A stretch of DNA of 64,000 nucleotides from JASHPR01 sp963729365. GTDB taxonomy: Bacteria; Actinomycetota; Actinomycetes; Streptosporangiales; Streptosporangiaceae. Positions 8,595 through 18,626 of this stretch are shown here, piece after piece (position 1 is the stretch's first letter; the number at the start of each line of letters is the position of its first letter). Under the pieces are notes generated by a model. The model was not told where the DNA came from. It made no database searches and worked only from the letters and a program-made list of their open reading frames with translations. The position numbers and the translations under genes are program-made. The stretch spans positions 310,001-374,000 of the forward strand of contig CAVSNQ010000017.1 in assembly GCA_963729365.1 (NCBI GenBank). Direction: 5' to 3'.

Positions 8595-8709
8595 TCGGTC
8601 ACGCTCCGTAGAAAGATCGGTTGGGCGTCCGGAGAAAGCCGCCTTCGAGTTCTCCCCCGTCACGCTATCCGGGACGATACGGAGGAATCCCCTGCCGCGC
8701 ATCGGGTAA

Positions 8710-11515
8710 ATGCCTAGTCTTCGCGCCTCGTACACTGCAGCTGTGCTGGTGGGGAGGGACGAAGAGCGCCGTCGCATCGACTCGCTCATCGCCACGGCCC
8801 GCGAGGGGCGCGGCCAGGCTCTTCTGCTCCTCGGCGAGGCCGGGATCGGCAAGTCCGCGCTCTTGCGTTACGCCGAGAACCAGGCCGCGGGATTCACGAT
8901 GCTGCGCGCGAGCGGCACGGAGTCGGAGTCCGAGCTGGCCTTCGCCGGTCTCGCCGACCTGCTGCGCCCGCTCCTCGGCGAGCTCGACGTCCTTCCGGCT
9001 CCCCAGGCGGTGGCGCTCGGGAGCGCGCTGGCCCTCGGACCCTCGGTGCCGGGCGACCGGTTCGCCGTCGGCACCGCCACGCTCGGCCTGCTCTCCAGGG
9101 CGGCCGAGGGCGCGCCGGTCGCGGCGCTGGTCGAGGATGCCCACTGGCTCGACCAGCCGTCCCTCGCGGCTCTGCTGTTCGCCGCGAGGCGCGTTCAGGC
9201 CGAGGACGTGCTCATGATCTTCGCTGCCCGCGAGGAAGCGGGCCTGGCCGCCACCTTCGACGGCCTCGACACCCTTTACGTCCGCGGCCTGGACACCGCG
9301 GCGGCGAGCAGGCTTCTTGCGCTGGCCGCCGAGCCCATGTCGGCCAGCGTGACGGCGCGGGTGAGAGCCGCCGCCAGCGGGAACCCGCTGGCGCTGCTCG
9401 AGATGCCGGCGATGCTCACGGACGCGCAGCGATCAGGGACCGAGGCGATCGACGAGCCGCTGGCCGTCGGCCCGGGCCTGGCCAGGGCCTATCAGCGCCG
9501 CGTGGCGACGCTGTCCGGCGCGGCTCGCAGGCCTGCTGGTGGCCGCGGTGAGCGACCTGGACGATCTCGAACCCGTGACGCGAGCGATGCGACGGATGGG
9601 TCTCGGGCGGCCGGCTCTCGAGGAAGCCGAGGACGCCGGGTTCGTGGCCATCGGAACCGGCCGGCTGATCTGGCGGCACCCGCTGGTGCGCGCTGCGGTG
9701 CATCACGGCGCCTCGCCGTCAGCGCGCCGGTCGGCCCACCGCGCGCTGGCCGAGGCCCTGGACGGCCAGGGCGAGCCGGACCGGCAGGCGTGGCACCTGG
9801 CCGCCGCCGCGCTCGGCGACGATGAGGCAGCGGCCCAGGCGCTCGAGCGCTCGGGGGTCAGCGCCAGGCTGCGCCGGGGCAGCGCAGCGGCGGCCCGTGC
9901 CTTCGAGCGAGCCGCCAGCCTGAGCGCCGAGCCGGAAGACCGGGCGCGCCGCCTGCACGAAGCCGCCCTCGATCTGCTGTCCACCGCCGAATCGGGCCGG
10001 GCCGGGCAGCTCCTGGCCGAGGCGCTGGGCCTGACCAAGGACGCGCTGCGCCGCGCCGACATCCAGCGGGCGCGGGCCCTGGCCGACCTGTTCCGCGGGT
10101 CGCCCGAGGTCAACATCGAGATGCTGGCGACCGAAGCGGACCTGGTCGAGCCGCTCGACCCGGAGCGCTCCACCCTCATGAGAGGCGACGCCTGCGTGGC
10201 CTGCACCATGACCGGGAATGTGCGAAAGACCCTCGGCCTCGCCGCGCGAACCCTGGAGACCGCGCGCCGCGTCGGCCCGCAGGCCATCGCCCTGTCCGAG
10301 TGCATGCTCGCCAACGGGCTCATTCTGGCCGGGAAGACCGGAGAGGCCCGCAGTCATCTCGTGGCCGCCCGCGACGTATTCAAACGCGACGGCCTTCCGT
10401 CGGCTCCGTTCCTGTTGCAGCTCATCCAGGCCCTCGGCCATTCGGCCATGTGGCTGGAGGAGTACGACGAGGCGCGCCGCTTCCTGAATGAGGTGGTGCG
10501 ATCCGCGCGGGACCAGAGCGCGGCGGGCGGCCTCGCCTTCCCGCTCTCGTGCCTGTCCGAGATCGAGTACCGGACCGGCCGGTGGACCGATGCCTACGCT
10601 CTCGCCACCGAGTCCGAGCGGATCGCCACCGAGCTGGGTGAGCGCAACGAGCTGTCCTTCAGCCTGGTCTGCCTGGCCCGGGTCGAGGCGGCGAGCGGCC
10701 GGGAGAACGAATGCCGGGCTCATGTGCTCCAGGCCCTCGACATCTCCCGTGAACTGAGGACGGGGTCGATCGAGGTCTACGCCCGGGCCACTCTCGGCCT
10801 GCTCGAGCTCGGCCTCGGGCACCCCGACCGGGCCGTGATCCAACTCGAGTCGCTGGCCCGGCTCGTCGAGCGCTTTCAGCTCGACGATCCGAACGTCGTC
10901 CAGTGGGCCTCGGACTTCATCGAAGCTCTCGTCAGGGCGGGGGACACCGCGGCGGCTCAGGCCGCGCTGCTCACCTTCGAGCGCCAGGCCGTGGCCACCG
11001 AGCATCGCTGGGCGCTCGGCGAGTCCGCCCGCTGCCGCGGCCTGCTGGCCGATGACGCCCACTTCGAGGAGTGCTTCGCCGAGGCGCTGCACTGGCTCGG
11101 CGGTGACGCCGCCGTGTTCGAGCGCGAGCGCACGCTGCTCTGTCTCGGCGAGCGGCGGCGCCGGGCGAGGCACGTGGCCCAGGCCCGGGAATCCCTGGTC
11201 GCGGCCCTGGCCGGCTTCGAGCAGCTCGGTGCCCAGCCGTGGATCAAGCACACCCGCCGGGAGCTGCGCGCGGCCGGTGCCCGCCTCGGCCCACCGACCG
11301 AGCAGCCCATCCAGCGCCTCACTCCTCAGGAGCTGCAGGTCGCGCTGGCCGTCACCGCAGGCGCGACCAACCGGGAGGCGGCGGCCAGCCTCTTCCTGTC
11401 TCCGAAGACGGTCGACTTCCACCTCGGAAAGGTGTACCGGAAGCTCGACGTCCGCTCACGGAGCGAGCTGACTGCGTTCATGACCAGGCAGGAGGATGTC
11501 TCGTCGGCAGGCTGA
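8710..11515 (+). CDS. LAL-type LuxR-family regulator, split by a frameshift
   Basis: Large ATP-binding LuxR regulator. The N-terminal AAA/NTPase domain has Walker A GEAGIGKSALL (about residues 38-48) and Walker B AALVEDAHWLDQ, a long TPR-like helical middle follows, and the C-terminal LuxR helix-turn-helix (LTPQELQVALAVTAGATNREAAASLFLSP...) ends at 11515. The first part is read from 8710 (GTG 8743 is an alternative start, VLVGRDEE). The rest is in the next frame, and the switch lies between about 9480 and 9540, consistent with one extra base. Repaired length is about 934 residues, normal for the family. Such proteins activate secondary-metabolite or sugar-use operons; the target may be the divergent lectin gene. 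Confidence 0.85.
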
Positions 11516-11547
11516 GCTTCCCGGACCCGGATCCCGCCGATGACCCG

Positions 11548-12707
11548 GTGCGCCGCAGCCAGCAGGACTGGCTGCGGGTCCGCGGCTTCCTCAACGCGCA
11601 CCGGCACCAGCTGGGCCGGGCCACGGCGGACCTGTATCCGCGGTCGTGGCGGGTGGCGGGCACACCGCTGCTGGCCCGCCCCGGATGGGTGCCCGCCACG
11701 CCGGTCCCGCTGGATCAGGTCACGCTGTCGTGGCGCCCCGGCCGGGCGGCCCCTGACATCGACGGGACCGGGCCAGAAACCGCGACCGTGTGCCCGCTGC
11801 GCGACGACGCGAGCCGGTTCGGCAGCTACGCCGCCGCACTCGGTGACCTGAACCGGCCCGGGCTGTTCGAGAACCGCGGCTGTTACCGGCTCCTCGAGGT
11901 GGACACGGCGCCCGGGGTGACGGACCTCAGATTCGGTGCGGGGCGCTACTTCGAAGTGATCAACATCTGCGAGGCCGCCGCCCACGAGTACGCGGCGGCC
12001 ACCCTGGCCCGCGACGATCCGGGCCGGCCCCCGGCCATGGACGAGCTGCCGCTGCGGTCGCTGATCGGCGATCCCACCGACCTGGAGCGGCGGCCGGTGC
12101 TGGCCGCCATCTGCACCCTGGTCCTGAGGGCCGATCGTGCCTCGGGCGACGCGGCGATGATCCTGCACTGGCGGGACCCGGCCCGGGTCGCCAGCGGCGG
12201 CGGCCTGTACCAGGTCGCCCCGGTGGGCGTGTTCCAGCCGTCCCACGACGCCGAATGGAACCAGGCCAACGACTTCAGCCTGTGGCGCGGCATCGTCCGC
12301 GAGCTGTCCGAGGAACTGCTCGGCGGCGGCGAGGACTATCACAGCGACACCGCGCCGATCGACTACCAGCGCTGGCCGCTGCACAACGAGCTGGCCGCGG
12401 CCCGGCGCGCCGGGACGCTGCGGGTGTTCTGGCTGGGCCTCGGGGCCGATCCGCTCACGCTGGCCACCGACCTGCTGACTGTGGCCGTCCTCGACGCCGG
12501 CCTGTTCGACGCCACATTCGCGGGCCTGGTCCGGGCGAACGATGAAGGCCGCATCGTGACCGGCGACGGCGCCGCCCGGGCGGCCGTCGGCACCCCGTTC
12601 AGGGCGGTAACTATTGAGCGCTTCACCGCTGCCGAGCCGATGCAGCCGCCGGCGCCGCGCTGCTGCGGATCGCATGGGAGCACCGGGACGCGCTGCTCGC
12701 GGGCTGA
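11548..12707 (+). CDS. conserved actinobacterial protein with nudix-like motif, frameshifted near its end
   Basis: From GTG 11548 (VRRSQQDWLRVRGFLN) this frame encodes a protein resembling those annotated as XRE-family regulators or nudix-like proteins in actinomycetes. The motif WRGIVRELSEELLGGGEDY (about residues 250-268) resembles a nudix helix, but no helix-turn-helix is visible. Near 12640-12655 the reading turns into Cys-rich low-quality sequence, while the frame one base back gives AALLRIAWEHRDALLAG and stops at TGA 12705-12707. One missing base explains this. Without that repair the frame runs on into the next gene as a false 728-residue fusion. About 386 residues when repaired. Function not known. 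Confidence 0.6.
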
Positions 12708-12723
12708 GCGGGACAATACCGGG

Positions 12724-13425
12724 ATGGAGCAGGAGCCTCGCGTCTTCACCTCGTGGCGGGCGGTCCATGGCACGGACGTGAGCCTCGACGGCCGGCTGCG
12801 CCTCGACGCGCTGGCCCGGTACCTGCAGGCGGCCGCGGAGGGCGACCTGGCCGGCGCGGGCTGGCGCTCGACGTATGACTGGGTGGTGCGCCGGTGCGCG
12901 GTGCGGATCGACGGCTGGCCGCGGCTCAGCCAGCGGCTGCAGGTGCGGACGTTCTGCTCAGCGATCGGGCCCCGCTGGGCCGAGCGCACCACCACGCTCG
13001 CGGCCGGCGACGCAGAACTGGTGCGGGCGACGGCCGTGTGGGCGGCCATCGACAGAGCGAGCGGCCGCCCGTGCCCGCTGGGCGAGGAGTTCAACCGCGT
13101 ATACGGGCCGAGCGCGGCCGGGCGCACGGTGTCGGTGCGGCTGTCGCATCCCAGGCCGCCCGAGCCCGCGGCCGGGGATCCGTGGCCGCTGCGGGCCGCG
13201 GACTTCGACGCCTCGGGGCACGTGAACAACGCCGTGTACTGGGCCGCGGTCGAGGACACGCTGGCCGCGCTGGGCTGGCTTCCCGGCCGCGCCGAGATCG
13301 AGTACCACCGTCCCGCGCTGCCCGGCTGCGAGCCCCGGCTTCTGTCCTCCCCCGCGCCGCACGGGGCGTGGGCGTGGCTGCTGAACGGCGGCCGGCCGCT
13401 GGCCTCCGCCCGGCTGGCCCGCTGA
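12724..13425 (+). CDS. acyl-ACP thioesterase-like (double hot-dog) protein
   Basis: 233 residues from ATG 12724, 17 bp after the preceding gene's repaired stop. The N-terminal half carries the hot-dog beginning FTSWRAVHGTDVSLDGRLRLDALARYLQ. The C-terminal half has DFDASGHVNNAVYWAAVEDTLA, the Asn-bearing signature of the plant/bacterial acyl-ACP thioesterase family. It probably hydrolyses acyl-ACP or acyl-CoA thioesters in the cytosol. Chain-length preference cannot be read. It lies just upstream of the ABC exporter, with an intergenic SARP-type site between. Confidence 0.82.
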   Translation: MEQEPRVFTSWRAVHGTDVSLDGRLRLDALARYLQAAAEGDLAGAGWRSTYDWVVRRCAVRIDGWPRLSQRLQVRTFCSAIGPRWAERTTTLAAGDAELVRATAVWAAIDRASGRPCPLGEEFNRVYGPSAAGRTVSVRLSHPRPPEPAAGDPWPLRAADFDASGHVNNAVYWAAVEDTLAALGWLPGRAEIEYHRPALPGCEPRLLSSPAPHGAWAWLLNGGRPLASARLAR

Positions 13426-13441
13426 CGCGGCGTCACCCGCG

Positions 13442-13491
13442 TGTCAGCGCGCTGACGGCGGCTTGTCAGCGCGCCCGCCGATCATGGCGTC
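13442..13491 (+). promoter_or_regulatory. SARP-type heptamer array and promoter of the ABC exporter
   Basis: Three heptamers stand on an 11-bp period with 4-bp spacers: TGTCAGC (13442-13448), TGACGGC (13453-13459), TGTCAGC (13464-13470). SARP regulators are known to bind heptamer direct repeats of this spacing just upstream of a -10 box. Here GATCAT (13480-13485) lies about 9 bp beyond the last heptamer, and the ATG at 13492 would fall at the expected transcription start, so the message may be leaderless; no ribosome site is seen. GTCAGCGCGCTGAC (13443-13456) is also a perfect palindrome, the alternative reading. Confidence 0.6.
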
Positions 13492-14460
13492 ATGACCACA
13501 GTTATTGAAGCCGAAGGGCTGATCAAACGATTCGGCACCACGCAGGCGCTGGCCGGCGTCGATATCTCGGCCGACAGCGGGCAGGTGCTCGCGCTGCTCG
13601 GCCCGAACGGGGCGGGCAAGACCACGATCGTGCGCATCCTGGCCACGCTGCTGAAGGCGGACGCCGGCCGGGCCCGCGTGTGCGGCTATGACGTGGTGGC
13701 CGACGCGACGGCGGTCCGCCAGCTGCTCGCGCTCACCGGCCAGTACGCCTCGGTGGACGACGAGCTGACCGGGACCGAGAACCTGATCATGATCTGCCGG
13801 CTGCTCGGCTTCGGCCGGGCGGCGGCCCGCGGCCGGGCCCGCGAGATGCTGGAGCGGTTCGAGCTTTCCGACGCCGCGGGGCGGGCGGTGAAGACGTACT
13901 CCGGCGGCATGCGGCGCCGGCTTGACCTCGCGGCCAGCCTGCTCGGCGAGCCCGAGGTCCTGTTCCTCGACGAGCCGACCACCGGCCTGGATCCCCGCGG
14001 GCGCAGCGAGATGTGGGAGACGGTCAGGGCCGTGATCGCAGGCGGCGCGACCGTGCTGCTCACCACCCAGTACCTGGACGAGGCGGACGAGCTCGCCGAC
14101 CAGATCGCGGTGATCGACCGCGGCCTGGTCGTGGCGTCGGGCACGCCCGAGGAGCTGAAGGCGAGGACCGGCCGCCAGACCCTCGCGGTGCGCGCCGCCG
14201 ACCGCGCCCTGACCCGGCAGGCGGCCGGCGTCGTGGCCGAGGTCGTTGGGGTGCGGCCCGACGTCGCGGAGAACGGCCTGGTCACCGTCGCGGTCACCGA
14301 TCCGGCCATGGTTCCGGCCGTGGTCCGGCGGCTTGACGATTCCGGGATCGTGGCCGCCGAGCTGACCCTGCGGCTGCCCAGCCTGGATGAGGTGTTCCTG
14401 ACCCTGACCGGGCACCGCGCCGAAGATGACGGGTCCGAACGCGACGGGAGGGCGGCATGA
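13492..14460 (+). CDS. DrrA-type ABC transporter ATP-binding protein
   Basis: 322 residues. Walker A GPNGAGKTT (about residues 38-46), Q-loop region GQYASVDDELTG, signature TYSGGMRRRLDLAASL (about 140-155), Walker B VLFLDEPTTGLD (about 164-175), then the DrrA-type C-terminal domain (DEVFLTLTGH near the end). This family energises export of anthracyclines and other hydrophobic metabolites with a DrrB-type permease. Its last codon overlaps the permease start (ATGA, 14457-14460), so the two are translationally coupled. No ribosome site precedes ATG 13492. Confidence 0.93.
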   Translation: MTTVIEAEGLIKRFGTTQALAGVDISADSGQVLALLGPNGAGKTTIVRILATLLKADAGRARVCGYDVVADATAVRQLLALTGQYASVDDELTGTENLIMICRLLGFGRAAARGRAREMLERFELSDAAGRAVKTYSGGMRRRLDLAASLLGEPEVLFLDEPTTGLDPRGRSEMWETVRAVIAGGATVLLTTQYLDEADELADQIAVIDRGLVVASGTPEELKARTGRQTLAVRAADRALTRQAAGVVAEVVGVRPDVAENGLVTVAVTDPAMVPAVVRRLDDSGIVAAELTLRLPSLDEVFLTLTGHRAEDDGSERDGRAA

Positions 14461-15308
14461 CCACGCTCAGCGAGCCCATTGAGGGGCGGATCTCGGCTCC
14501 GGCCGGGTCGGCTGCGCCGCGCCCAGCGCTCAGGCGCAGGATCACCATCCGGCAGACGCTGGCCAACGGGCTGACCCTGGCCTGGCGCAACGTCACGCAG
14601 CTCAAGCACTCGCCGGAGAAGCTACTGGACGTCACGCTGATGCCGATCGTGTTCCTGGTGCTGTTCCTGTTCGTGTTCGGCGGCGTGGTGGCCGGCAGCA
14701 CCCACGCGTACCTGGAGCTGCTGCTGCCCGGCATAGTCGGGCTGATGACCATCTTCGCCTCGATGAGCCTGGGCACGGCGCTGTGCGAGGACATCCACAA
14801 GGGCGTGTTCGACCGGTTCCGCAGCCTGCCGATCGCCCGCTCGGCGCCGCTGATCGGGGCCGTGCTCGGGGACACCGTGCGGTTCTGCGTGGTGATGGCC
14901 GTGCTCACCGGGTTCGGCTCGGCGCTCGGCTTCCGCTTCCACACCGGGCCGCTGGCCATCCTCGCGGCCTACGGGCTGGCGTACGTGTTCTACCTGGCGG
15001 TGTGCTGGATCTCGGTGCTGATCGGGCTGGTCGCGCCGTCGCCGGAGACCGTGCAGGGCACCTCGTTCCTCTGGGTCATGCCGCTGACCTTCGGCAGCAG
15101 CGTGCTGGTGAACAACACCCGCACGATGCCGGGCTGGCTGCAGGCCTGGGTCAAGGTCAACCCGGTGAGCGACCTGGTCGACTCGGTACGGGCGCTGACG
15201 ATCGGCGGGCCGGTGGGCTCGCACGCGCTGTTCACGCTGGCCTGGGCGGCCGGGATCGTGGCCGTGATGTTCCCGCTGGCCATGCGGATGTACCGCAGGC
15301 GCATGTGA
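14457..15308 (+). CDS. DrrB-type ABC transporter permease (ABC-2 family)
   Basis: 283 residues with a hydrophilic N-terminus (about 55 residues) and six membrane helices, the ABC-2 layout. The conserved cytosolic stretch LCEDIHKGVFDRFRSLPIARSAPL (about residues 108-131) and the later VNPVSDLVDSVRAL are family signatures. It partners the preceding ATPase in drug or metabolite export. It ends 6 bp before the convergent SARP regulator. The exported compound is unknown. Confidence 0.92.
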   Translation: MTTLSEPIEGRISAPAGSAAPRPALRRRITIRQTLANGLTLAWRNVTQLKHSPEKLLDVTLMPIVFLVLFLFVFGGVVAGSTHAYLELLLPGIVGLMTIFASMSLGTALCEDIHKGVFDRFRSLPIARSAPLIGAVLGDTVRFCVVMAVLTGFGSALGFRFHTGPLAILAAYGLAYVFYLAVCWISVLIGLVAPSPETVQGTSFLWVMPLTFGSSVLVNNTRTMPGWLQAWVKVNPVSDLVDSVRALTIGGPVGSHALFTLAWAAGIVAVMFPLAMRMYRRRM

Positions 15309-15314
15309 CCCTCC

Positions 15315-18300
15315 TCAGGGCGCCAGGGCCAGCGCGTCGGCGCGGCCCAGGCCGCGGCCGCGAGCGTAGGCCGCCTCGAAGTCCGCGTCGCTCAGGGCCG
15401 CCCCGGCCGCGGCCTTCGCCCTGGCCACCTCCAGGCTGCCGGTGTCGCTGAAGCCCTGCAGCGCGTGCGCGAGGCCGAGCAGCTCCGCGGCCCGGCCGTG
15501 CTCTCCCCGGGCGGCGGCCAGCGCGGCGATCCCGTCCACCACCCCGGCCAGGGCGCGGTTGTTGGGCAGGATCGTCGCCATCGGTTCGGCCAGCACCCCG
15601 ATGGCGCGTTCGTGCCAGCCGGCCGCGGCCGCCAGGTCGCCTTCCTGCTCGGCCAGGCAGCCGAGCTTGCTCATCGTGGTCGCGGCCACGGTCCACATGT
15701 CCGGCCGGCGGTTCCTGGGCTCGGTGATGGCCAGGGCGCGCTGCAGCAGGTCGCGGGCACCGGCCAGGTCGCCGTCGCGCCGCGCCATGTCGGCGAGCTG
15801 CACGTAGCCGGCGGCCGCGTCGTCAAGCTCGCCGATCCGCTCGGCGCTGCGCACGCCCTCTTCCAGGTCGCCGCGCGCGCCGTCGGCGTCGCCGGCCCGG
15901 GCGCGGGCCTGGCCCAGGGGTATGCGCATCGTTGCGCCCAGGTTGCCGGCCAGGCCGCTGGTGGCGTATCCGCGCGCCTCCTCCAGCGCACGCACCGCCT
16001 CGGCCGGGGAGCTGTGCGCGATCGCCACGTCGGCCACGCCGATCAGGCACCAGATCAGCCCCCACCGGTCGCCCACCTCCTGGAACATGGCGTAACCGGC
16101 GGCCAGTTCGCCGGCCGCCGACTCGATGTCCCCGTCGTGGATGGCGAGATGCCCGGCCAGTGCGCACCGCGCCGCCCTGACCCAGGGATCGGGGTGCTGC
16201 GCGACGGCCTGCAGCCGTTGCCGGGCGGCGGCGCTGTCTCCGCCGATGATGGCGAGCATCGGTGCGACCAGCGCGAGCAGCGGATGCTCGATGTCCGCCG
16301 CCAGTCTTATCTGGCTGAGCACGTCCAGCAGCGGCCGCGGGTCACCCGAGGATTCCGCCACGGCCCGGCTGACCGCCGCGACGATCTGGCAGAGGGCATG
16401 GGCATCAGCCAGGCCGTCGGGCGGTGTGTCCCCGGCCAGCCGCAGGACTTCAGCGGCCCAGTCGGCGGCCTCGGCGTCGTAGTCGCGCGCAATCCAGAAC
16501 CAGGCCAGGGACCGGACGAAGCGCAGCGCCGACGTGACGTCGCCGGCCGCGACGACGTGGCGGAGCGCGGCCGAGCAGTTGTCGTGTTCCGCGGCCAGCC
16601 GGTCCAGCCAGGCCAGCTGGTCCCGCGAGCGCAGCTCCGGCTCGGCCCGCTCGGCCAGGTCGAGGAAGTACGCCGCGTGCGCGGCGGCGGCCTGGTCGGC
16701 CTCGCCGGACTCGGCCAGCCGGTCGGCCGCGTACGCGCGCACAGTCTCCAGCAGCCCGTACCGTACCTGCCGCTCCCCCGCCGCTGTGACCAGCGACTTG
16801 TCCACCAGCGAGGCGATCACGTCCACGACCTGGCCCGGGTCGCCGCTCGCTCCGGCCAGCGAGCACACCTGCGCGGCGCTGTCCGGCGTCGCGCCACCGC
16901 TGAACACCGACAGCCGGCGCAAGATCGTGCGCTCAGTGTCGTCGAGCAGCTCCCAGCTCCAGTCGACGATCGCGCGCAGCGTCTGGTGCCGCGGCAGCGC
17001 GCCGCGGGTGCCCACCGACAGCAGCGCGAACCGGTCGTCAAGCCGCTCGGCGACCTGCTCCGGGGTGAGCGCGCGCACCCGCGCGGCGGCGAGCTCGATG
17101 GCCAGCGGAATGCCGTCCAGCGCGCGGCAGATGCGCACCACCGGGCCGGCCGTTCTGGCGTCGACGCGGAAGCCGGGCCGCACCGCGACCGCGCGGTCGG
17201 CGAACAGGCGCACCGCCGGGCTGGCCGCCGCCTGGCGGGCGTCGGCGTCCGGCGGCGGCAGCGGCAGCGAGGGAACCGGGCACAGCGTCTCGCCGGTCAG
17301 GCCGAGCGGCTCCCGGCTGGTGGCCAGGATCCGGGCGCCGGGAGCGTCGGCGAGCACTCGCCCGGCCAGGGCGACGACCGCGTCGAGGACGTGCTCACAG
17401 TTGTCGAGGACCAGAACGAGGCTGCGCGCGGCGAGCACCTCGCTGAGCCGGTCCAGCGGTTCCATGGCGGCCAGCCGCGCGGCTTCGAGCGGGTCGGCAG
17501 GCCAGGCGCTGTCCTGCGGGCCGATGACGGTCAGCACCGCCTGCGGCAGGTCGCCCGCGTCCTGCACCGGCGCCAGCGGCACGAACCAGACGCCGTCAGC
17601 CACCTGATCCGCGACCCGGGCGCCGACTTCAACCGCGAGCCGGGTCTTCCCCGCGCCGCCGGGACCGGTGAGCGTGACCAGCCGGGACTCGTCGAGCAAC
17701 CGGCGGGCTACCCGTTCAAGTTCGTCATCACGGCCGACAAAGCTGGTCAGCTGCGCCGGCAGGTTGCTGTGGCGCCGCTGCGCGTTCCTGGCCGCCGACT
17801 GCTGCTGCGCGGGCAGCTCGGCCCGCAGGATGGCCAGGTGGACGGCGGACAGGGCCGGCGACGGGTCGACGCCGAGTTGCGCGGCGAGCGTGGCGCGGGT
17901 GTCCTCGAACACGCCGAGCGCGTCGGCCTGCAGGCCGGCCGCGTACAGCGCACGCATGAGCTGGCCGCGCAGCCGCTCCCGCAGCGGATGCTCGGTGGCC
18001 AGCTCTTCGACCTCGGGGACGAGCTCGGCGCCCAGGCCGAGCGCCAGGTCGGCGTCGATCCGGTCTTCGGTGGCCGCGAGCCGGAGCTCGGACAGCCGCG
18101 CGATCGTCGCCGCCGCGAACGAGGCGTCGGCGACGTCGGCGAGGGCTGGCCCCCGCCACAGGCGCAGCGCCCGGCGGAGCATCTCGGTGGCGGCCGCGTT
18201 CTCACCGCCGGCGATCCTGGTGCGTGCGGCGGTGATCAGCCCCTCGAACGCCCAGGCGTCGATCTCACCGGACGGGATGGTCAGCCGGTAGCCGGTCGGG

Positions 18301-18551
18301 CCGTGCTCGACGATGTCCTTCCCGGCCGCCCCCCGCAGCCGGGAGACGAGCGCCTGCACGGCGTTCGCGGCGTCGGCCGGGCCATCGCCCGGCCACAAGT
18401 CCGCGGCGAGCCGGTCGACGGGCACCGCATGGCCGTCACCGATGGCCAGCCGGATCAGCAAGCTGCGCAGCCGGGCACCGCCGACCGGCAGCGGCCGCCC
18501 GTCGGCGTCCCGCACCTCCAGCGGGCCGAGTATGCCGATGCGGATGCTCAT
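15315..18551 (-). CDS. AfsR/SARP-family regulator with NTPase and TPR domains
   Basis: 1078 residues. OmpR-type winged helix (about 1-95, MSIRIGILGPLEVRDADGRP then LLIRLAIGDGHAVPVDRLAADLWP), bacterial transcriptional activation domain (about 96-245), NB-ARC-like NTPase with Walker A LTGPGGAGKTRLAVEVG (near residue 295) and RSLVLVLDNCEHVLD, then long helical TPR-like repeats. This is the large AfsR-type SARP that activates secondary-metabolite genes. It is convergent with the DrrAB-type pair, whose promoter carries SARP-spaced heptamers, so it is a good candidate activator of that pair. A perfect palindrome lies just upstream of its own start. Confidence 0.92.
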   Translation of the reverse strand: MSIRIGILGPLEVRDADGRPLPVGGARLRSLLIRLAIGDGHAVPVDRLAADLWPGDGPADAANAVQALVSRLRGAAGKDIVEHGPTGYRLTIPSGEIDAWAFEGLITAARTRIAGGENAAATEMLRRALRLWRGPALADVADASFAAATIARLSELRLAATEDRIDADLALGLGAELVPEVEELATEHPLRERLRGQLMRALYAAGLQADALGVFEDTRATLAAQLGVDPSPALSAVHLAILRAELPAQQQSAARNAQRRHSNLPAQLTSFVGRDDELERVARRLLDESRLVTLTGPGGAGKTRLAVEVGARVADQVADGVWFVPLAPVQDAGDLPQAVLTVIGPQDSAWPADPLEAARLAAMEPLDRLSEVLAARSLVLVLDNCEHVLDAVVALAGRVLADAPGARILATSREPLGLTGETLCPVPSLPLPPPDADARQAAASPAVRLFADRAVAVRPGFRVDARTAGPVVRICRALDGIPLAIELAAARVRALTPEQVAERLDDRFALLSVGTRGALPRHQTLRAIVDWSWELLDDTERTILRRLSVFSGGATPDSAAQVCSLAGASGDPGQVVDVIASLVDKSLVTAAGERQVRYGLLETVRAYAADRLAESGEADQAAAAHAAYFLDLAERAEPELRSRDQLAWLDRLAAEHDNCSAALRHVVAAGDVTSALRFVRSLAWFWIARDYDAEAADWAAEVLRLAGDTPPDGLADAHALCQIVAAVSRAVAESSGDPRPLLDVLSQIRLAADIEHPLLALVAPMLAIIGGDSAAARQRLQAVAQHPDPWVRAARCALAGHLAIHDGDIESAAGELAAGYAMFQEVGDRWGLIWCLIGVADVAIAHSSPAEAVRALEEARGYATSGLAGNLGATMRIPLGQARARAGDADGARGDLEEGVRSAERIGELDDAAAGYVQLADMARRDGDLAGARDLLQRALAITEPRNRRPDMWTVAATTMSKLGCLAEQEGDLAAAAGWHERAIGVLAEPMATILPNNRALAGVVDGIAALAAARGEHGRAAELLGLAHALQGFSDTGSLEVARAKAAAGAALSDADFEAAYARGRGLGRADALALAP

Positions 18552-18556
18552 CTTCC

Positions 18557-18568
18557 TGACTTAAGTCA
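18557..18568. promoter_or_regulatory. 12-bp perfect palindrome upstream of the SARP gene
   Basis: TGACTTAAGTCA is a perfect palindrome 6-17 bp before the regulator start codon. Its position over the ribosome-binding region would suit repression by a dimer. The binder is unknown. Confidence 0.35.
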
Positions 18569-18626
18569 CGGCTGGGCGGCGCCCCGCGCGGCGCCTGGGC
18601 TTTCACCATAATGGCTGCTGCCCGCA

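Noticed and set aside
11239..13425. One 728-residue ORF joining the nudix-like protein to the thioesterase
   Set aside because: The join is Cys-rich poor-quality sequence, and a one-base shift gives a natural end at 12707 and a separate ATG at 12724. It overlaps the LAL gene at its 5' end as well.
15465..18611. 1048-residue plus-strand ORF
   Set aside because: Antisense shadow of the SARP regulator; no domain recognised.
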